This document shows positions 60,233-64,000 of a DNA stretch of 64,000 nt, one piece after another. A program made the translations under genes and the position numbers. Each line of letters opens with the position of its first letter. Within the stretch, counting starts at the first letter, position 1. The stretch spans positions 37,101,212 through 37,165,211 of the forward strand of contig OX345636.1 in the NCBI GenBank assembly GCA_947044365.1, read 5' to 3'. This DNA is from Petrosia ficiformis (taxonomy: Eukaryota; Porifera; Demospongiae; Haplosclerida; Petrosiidae). Below the pieces are notes generated by a model that made no database searches, was not told the DNA's origin, and saw only the letters and a list, made by a program, of their open reading frames with translations.

Positions 60233-62424
60233 TGATGGTGACATCATTTCTTTGATGTGGTAAGTCTATATACTGTATATAGACCTTCCATGTGCACACT
60301 ATGCAGGAGATGACACCATCATACAATATATTGTATATAGTATGCTAATAGGTCCTGTATACTGAATATAGGACCCTTGTTATGTGTCCTTGAATGGCAT
60401 GTAAAAGAACACGCACTCGAGGTACAGACCAGCAGGTAGATTCAGGAACTGTTGTATATAGTAGAGAAACAGTAGAGAATTGATGAAAACGTCTTTAACA
60501 AGTAGATATAATAGGTTGTTGAGTTTCAGACATGACGAAGTCATCATTTATGAGCTTGAAGGAGTATTTCAGTTTCTGTACACTTACACTGCAATTACAC
60601 TTATTTTGTCAGGCCCTAGGTTTTGAGTACACAGACAGGTAGAGACACTAGTCCCATCAGCAATGATTGATACATTGTTATCGCAAAGGAATAATAGGGG
60701 ATATTTTTTCTCAATTTTAGTACTATACCACTTTAAACATAATTTATAATTGAATCTGCAGCCTATTCATCATCTTGTAATGAACAGTTCAGTTTTAACA
60801 AGCAAAATCCATGTTAGTCATTTAAACATCAAAAAATATGCTTATCCTATATGTGTGCATATGTGATTGTGTTGAATTTGCAATCATAATTATGCTTTCA
60901 ATTAAAAGGTCACTATATATTTGTATAGGAAACTAAACATGCTAAGCACAAGAACATATATGTGTCTGTTGTGTATATATACATGTATATATTAATATAT
61001 AATTACGTATTGCACATATATTTTAGTTATATAGAAGTAATACATGTGTAGGTTATTTCAACCTGCACATGGTTGTTGAAGTTCAATGTGATTTGTTTTC
61101 CCTGCTAACATTTACAAGTACTAGTTTCATTTCATCTTGATCTATACATGTATTGACTAATATAAACAGCACATGTCATAATAAGCATACTGACAAAAAC
61201 AGTTTATAAAGCATCGTATTATTGGTATATCTTGTGGTATATTATCATTCCCATTCTAGAATCCATGAAAACAGTGGATTTTACTTAACTCATTTCAGAG
61301 TGATTGGTATGTACATAAATTTGTACTTAAATAACAAATAACATTTCTGGATTTCACTTACTCATTTCACAGTATGGACGTGAATTTTTACTTATAATAA
61401 TCAATAACAATTGCTGTACCTAATTGATAATGGGATTTACATACCATAGTTATGTTTTAAGTACTGTTTTGTTATCATTCTTTATTATGGGATGTACTTT
61501 ATATACTAGTCAATATAGATCAATATCAAAAGAAATAATTACTACTTGTAAACATTATCTAGCAAGAAAAAAAACGAGTAATTGATTGATATAGCATACT
61601 ATTAATATTATAATGCAGGGTTCTCGTTAGGCTTTTTTTGAAGGGTACAGAACCCTTCTTAACATGAAAAGTACCCTTCTTGAAGGCTCAAAATACCCTT
61701 CTTGAACTGTATATTAACATATTATATATACAATACACTAGACGAACCAGCTTGCTCAACAGGTTGTTTACCGCTAGCTGTTTGAAGCTGTAGTTGATAG
61801 CCATCATAGCGTAGAGTCTTCTGACTGACATCTATCCTCGCTTTCTTTTTAGGAGGCATCTTGACACGCTGTAAATGAAACTCACGTGGTCAAACTTAAT
61901 GGGGTGTGTTCATGAATGATTAATAAGCTAAAAAAAGTTCACATGCTTTGCACGCGTCATACATTTCTGGCGAGAACCCTGTTATATTGTAACTCAAATG
62001 AGGGTTACAATACCTAACTAAGTTTTAAATATTATATACACATTTAAAAAAGTCGTGCCTGAATATCTTGGTCATATTATCTTATCATAATAACACTATA
62101 CTTTCCCTCCTGAAACACCCTTTCATTTGGATATAATTATAATGTAATTTCAGGGGTAATCAATTATTTATCTTGTTAAGTTATTATGTTTTTTTTTGTT
62201 TTAGTTTGCTGTTGATAATGTATGTATTATTAGACCTTTTTATTTTTATTTTTCTGTGTAATTACAATTTTCTGTAGCCTTGGTATGAATTATTCATTCC
62301 CAAGAGACTAGAGTTAGACCTCCTAGGAGAGGGTAATGAAGAAGAGAAAGATGAGAATGTATTTTCTGATACAAAACTTGAATTTAAAAAATTACCGCAG
62401 AAAGTTAGTAAAACAGTCAAATGA
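54787..62424 (+). CDS. TPGS2: Tubulin polyglutamylase complex subunit 2-like
   Basis: Four exons join in phase: 54787-54954, 56126-56347, 59587-59762, 62278-62424, stop TGA at 62422. TPGS2 is a non-catalytic subunit of the TTLL1 tubulin polyglutamylase complex, which adds glutamate side chains to tubulin in cilia and neurons. Family features: PGVCNVKVIHNDPA and LWEKAMGCTLPFDLQQFY (SMI1/KNR4-like fold start); GRVNINSLSEL, aligned to human GSMAINSISKL; VVSFDYSANCGHSCLLF; and the characteristic FSDYIRLAIVHLGLLQWPYL. The Lys/Glu-rich tail resembles the vertebrate tail but is shorter. Its first exon needs a phase-1 upstream exon; the best candidate 5' part is at 53691-53938. Intron 56348-59586 carries a Tc1/mariner element. 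AATAAA at 62586 is a plausible polyadenylation signal. Confidence 0.85.
56950..58812 (-). mobile_element. Tc1/mariner element, degenerate
   Basis: Inverted termini CAGTACAGCTCAAAATAA (56950) and the complement of CAGTATAGCTCAAAAAAT (ending 58812), flanked by TA. A minus-strand transposase is readable: 58505-58400 gives the N-terminal helix-turn-helix (KLDFEAKRVILKMCSKGVSS). At 57950-57860 QDNDPKHTS, and just after it WWHTPPES, represent the second Asp block and the region before the Glu. Many stops and frameshifts make it inactive. It lies in the long TPGS2 intron. Confidence 0.8.
57107..57355 (+). CDS. Hypothetical small ORF, coiled coil plus Gln/His tract
   Basis: Eighty-two codons on the plus strand inside the Tc1-like element, opposite to its transposase. 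After an AG acceptor-like site at 57158 it reads YHHTNGIEERLSRIEKLL, an amphipathic heptad pattern, then LPINYLTQ and a Gln/His-rich run of about 15 residues. It may be an exon or fragment of a nested insertion. No homology is recognised. Confidence 0.25.
   Translation: MQHKQLVVCKSSSYIIFRYHHTNGIEERLSRIEKLLEEIFLPINYLTQHQHQQNQQQQQCSHSIQVPVITVIQVITVTLLWY
59968..60134. repeat. 40-bp tandem repeat, four copies
   Basis: Units starting 'cattattatagtacatgta' at 59971, 60011, 60051 and 60091, essentially identical, followed by a partial copy. Intron 59763-62277 of the TPGS2-like gene. Confidence 0.93.
60192..60326. repeat. (TA)n run followed by a hairpin
   Basis: TA units to 60229, then 'tatgatggtgacatc' whose complement 'gatgacaccatcata' ends near 60324; the inner segment is also self-complementary around 60275 (TATATACTGTATATA). 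A small fold-back element. Confidence 0.7.
61040..61575. repeat. Diverged copy of the 10-12 kb hairpin family
   Basis: Segments such as 'gacatgtactttatactagt'-type text appear here as 'ggatgtactttatatactag' (61490-61510), and the inverted partner lies at 61140-61190, matching 10262-10480 and 10960-11165. The 3' end is interrupted by the hAT-like element that follows. Confidence 0.55.
61616..61981 (-). mobile_element. hAT-like non-autonomous element
   Basis: Inverted termini CAGGGTTCTCG (61616) and CGAGAACCCTG (ending 61981). The 8-bp flanks TTATAATG and TTATATTG differ at one base, as expected for a hAT target duplication. The minus strand keeps a start-like ORF from 61859 (MPPKKKARIDVSQKTLRY), with the basic KKKAR stretch, ending at about 61727. 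It is probably the 5' end of a lost transposase. Confidence 0.7.
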
Positions 62425-62585
62425 TATACACAAATTCATATTGCATTTATAAGCTAATGAATTTAATAATTCATCATTTGTCTTTCAATTGCTTTATGTA
62501 CTCAATTTTAGGTACATGTATATAAAGTAAAATATGGCATAATTGTAAAATGCTACTAATGTACATGTGCATTTCATTTTCAAGC

Positions 62586-62591
62586 AATAAA
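62586..62591 (+). terminator. Candidate polyadenylation signal
   Basis: AATAAA 162 bp after the TPGS2-like stop codon, on the coding strand. Confidence 0.4.
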
Positions 62592-62884
62592 AAACATTAA
62601 GATGGTAAGCAACCATCTGTAAAAAGTAATACTTAATACATCTGGAACTTCACCAAGGTGTGCAGTAAAAAAACTCTCGTTCTCTTCTACCTATGAAATT
62701 TCTTCAACATTCTATATTCCAATCATACTAATACAACATACAAAAGTGGGGTGTGGAGCCTTTTCCAGGGAAAAAAGTCTAGCCGATAAATTACAAGCAA
62801 ATAAATGCAACTTGTACTCCCAAAAAAGTGACAAATCAAACATCGCTATAACAACATTAGGACTTCAATCGAGAAACCACTGTC

Positions 62885-62985
62885 TTAGCAAATTCCACCC
62901 CAAATTCCATTGATGCATATCTCAAGTCTTCTTTTCTACTTTGCCATTGACAAGACGAATATACCTCCCTCATTGTGATCTACAA
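62885..62985 (-). pseudogene. Degenerate SRCR A half-exon
   Basis: Minus-strand text reads 'gggaggtatattcgtcttgt', 'caatggcaaagtagaaaa' and then LEICINGIWGGIC, clearly the LVNGK...[16 protein letters not shown] region of an SRCR A exon but with an in-frame stop. It is isolated from the main array by 17 kb. Confidence 0.6.
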
Positions 62986-62989
62986 TAAA

Positions 62990-64000
62990 TAATTATATAT
63001 AATAATAACTTACTATCATAAATTAGTCATCTCACTATAGCATTTATCCCATACTGATATATACACTCTAACTTGTTTAAGAATATGCACTATTACTGCA
63101 TTCACGTTAAGTCGATACGATGTGCATAAGATTTGTGTTACTTGAAGTTTATTGATGCTTGTACCAAATCTTCCTTCTCTATATATAGCTTCGGATAGCT
63201 TCTGATGGTCCTTCAGGTATGGAAGAGTGAGGGTAGTAAGCCCTTCAGTTTCTGCTGGTGAAGTTGGATGTGGTCTTGGGAGACGACTAGAGTGAATGTA
63301 TCTCTCGGGGGTTAATCATTATCCTGAAGTGCTTTGGATACGTGGAGCTCTTCGATAGATTTTAATGATAGACAGGAGGACAATGATTCAGCTCTGGTAA
63401 ACAGTGTACAGACAACAGACTGTTTGTCTGACTGAGGATGAAGGTATATTTTAAACACGACGAGATGCGGTGCTTGATTGATTGATGGAAACTTGTTGTA
63501 TAATATAATTATTTAAAATATTGTCAACACTAAAAACATTTTTAAAAGTGCGGTAGTGCAATGGTAATAAAAGAACTATAGCTCAATATAATATATAAGA
63601 CCTCTTATTTATTACAGTACTCAAATACACACACATACCATAGAAATGTTGATCATTTTTTGGGGTCGTCCAGTTAGTGAGGATGTTAAACATCTATTGA
63701 GTAAACAAAACAGAAGCTATCACAAAATCCATTCTGTTAAATATCAATGCCAAGATTTCTATTTTATTTAGTGGTACCCAAGAAACGTATTTAATGGCAG
63801 GAATTTTGGTTTATCACCCCGATAACAGATCTGGTGTTCACATACTCCATCTAGGGGGTCTGGGGCATACGCCCCCAGGGAAATTTTTATTTTTGACCTC
63901 TAAAGGCTATATGATTCAATCTGGGAGTAAATTTACACTTTGGTATAATCTTATGACCAAAAAAAAACCTTTTTATGTGCGCATAAATTCCATCAAAATT
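62990..64000. other. Right-edge sequence, no gene recognised
   Basis: Unique AT-rich DNA. The last 200 bp contain 'ggtctggggcatacgccccc', a near-palindrome of a kind often found in dispersed repeats. No exon was recognised. Confidence 0.4.

Overview
This is an AT-rich, intron-rich animal genome segment. GT-AG introns, multi-exon reading frames, long microsatellites and many short inverted-repeat elements rule out a prokaryote. The proliferated SRCR modules joined to a receptor tyrosine kinase, together with HIRA, POC5 and a TPGS2-like gene, suggest an early-branching metazoan, most likely a demosponge. That assignment is inference.

Layout. Positions 1-15731 (minus): the first part of a large unidentified multi-exon gene that runs off the left edge; its introns hold a DIRS-like retroelement relic, several fold-back elements and a 313-bp AC repeat. 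Positions 15740-19500: intergenic, with a Ty3/gypsy integrase relic, a piggyBac-like MITE and an inverted-repeat-flanked ORF. Positions 19532-23144 (minus): HIRA in two exons. Positions 23933-45190 (minus): an SRCR receptor tyrosine kinase. Its modelled exons join in phase to 3804 nt (1267 aa): signal peptide, two Ser/Pro exons, seven two-exon SRCR domains, a membrane segment and a kinase. An old DIRS-like insertion (39.5-43.1 kb) separates the two Ser/Pro exons and leaves an orphan half SRCR exon. Positions 47367-53621 (minus): POC5, nine exons. Positions 53691-53938 (plus): two exons starting 69 bp from the POC5 start codon. Positions 54787-62424 (plus): four exons of a TPGS2-like gene, interrupted by a Tc1/mariner element. 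The last 1.5 kb holds a degenerate SRCR half-exon and no intact gene.

Functionally, POC5 (centriole) and TPGS2 (tubulin polyglutamylation) belong to cilium/centriole biology and may share one short promoter carrying an NRF1-like motif. HIRA is the histone H3.3 chaperone scaffold. The receptor kinase looks like a cell-surface recognition or adhesion receptor built by tandem duplication of SRCR modules. Exon models were made by hand from splice sites and phase; no database search was run.
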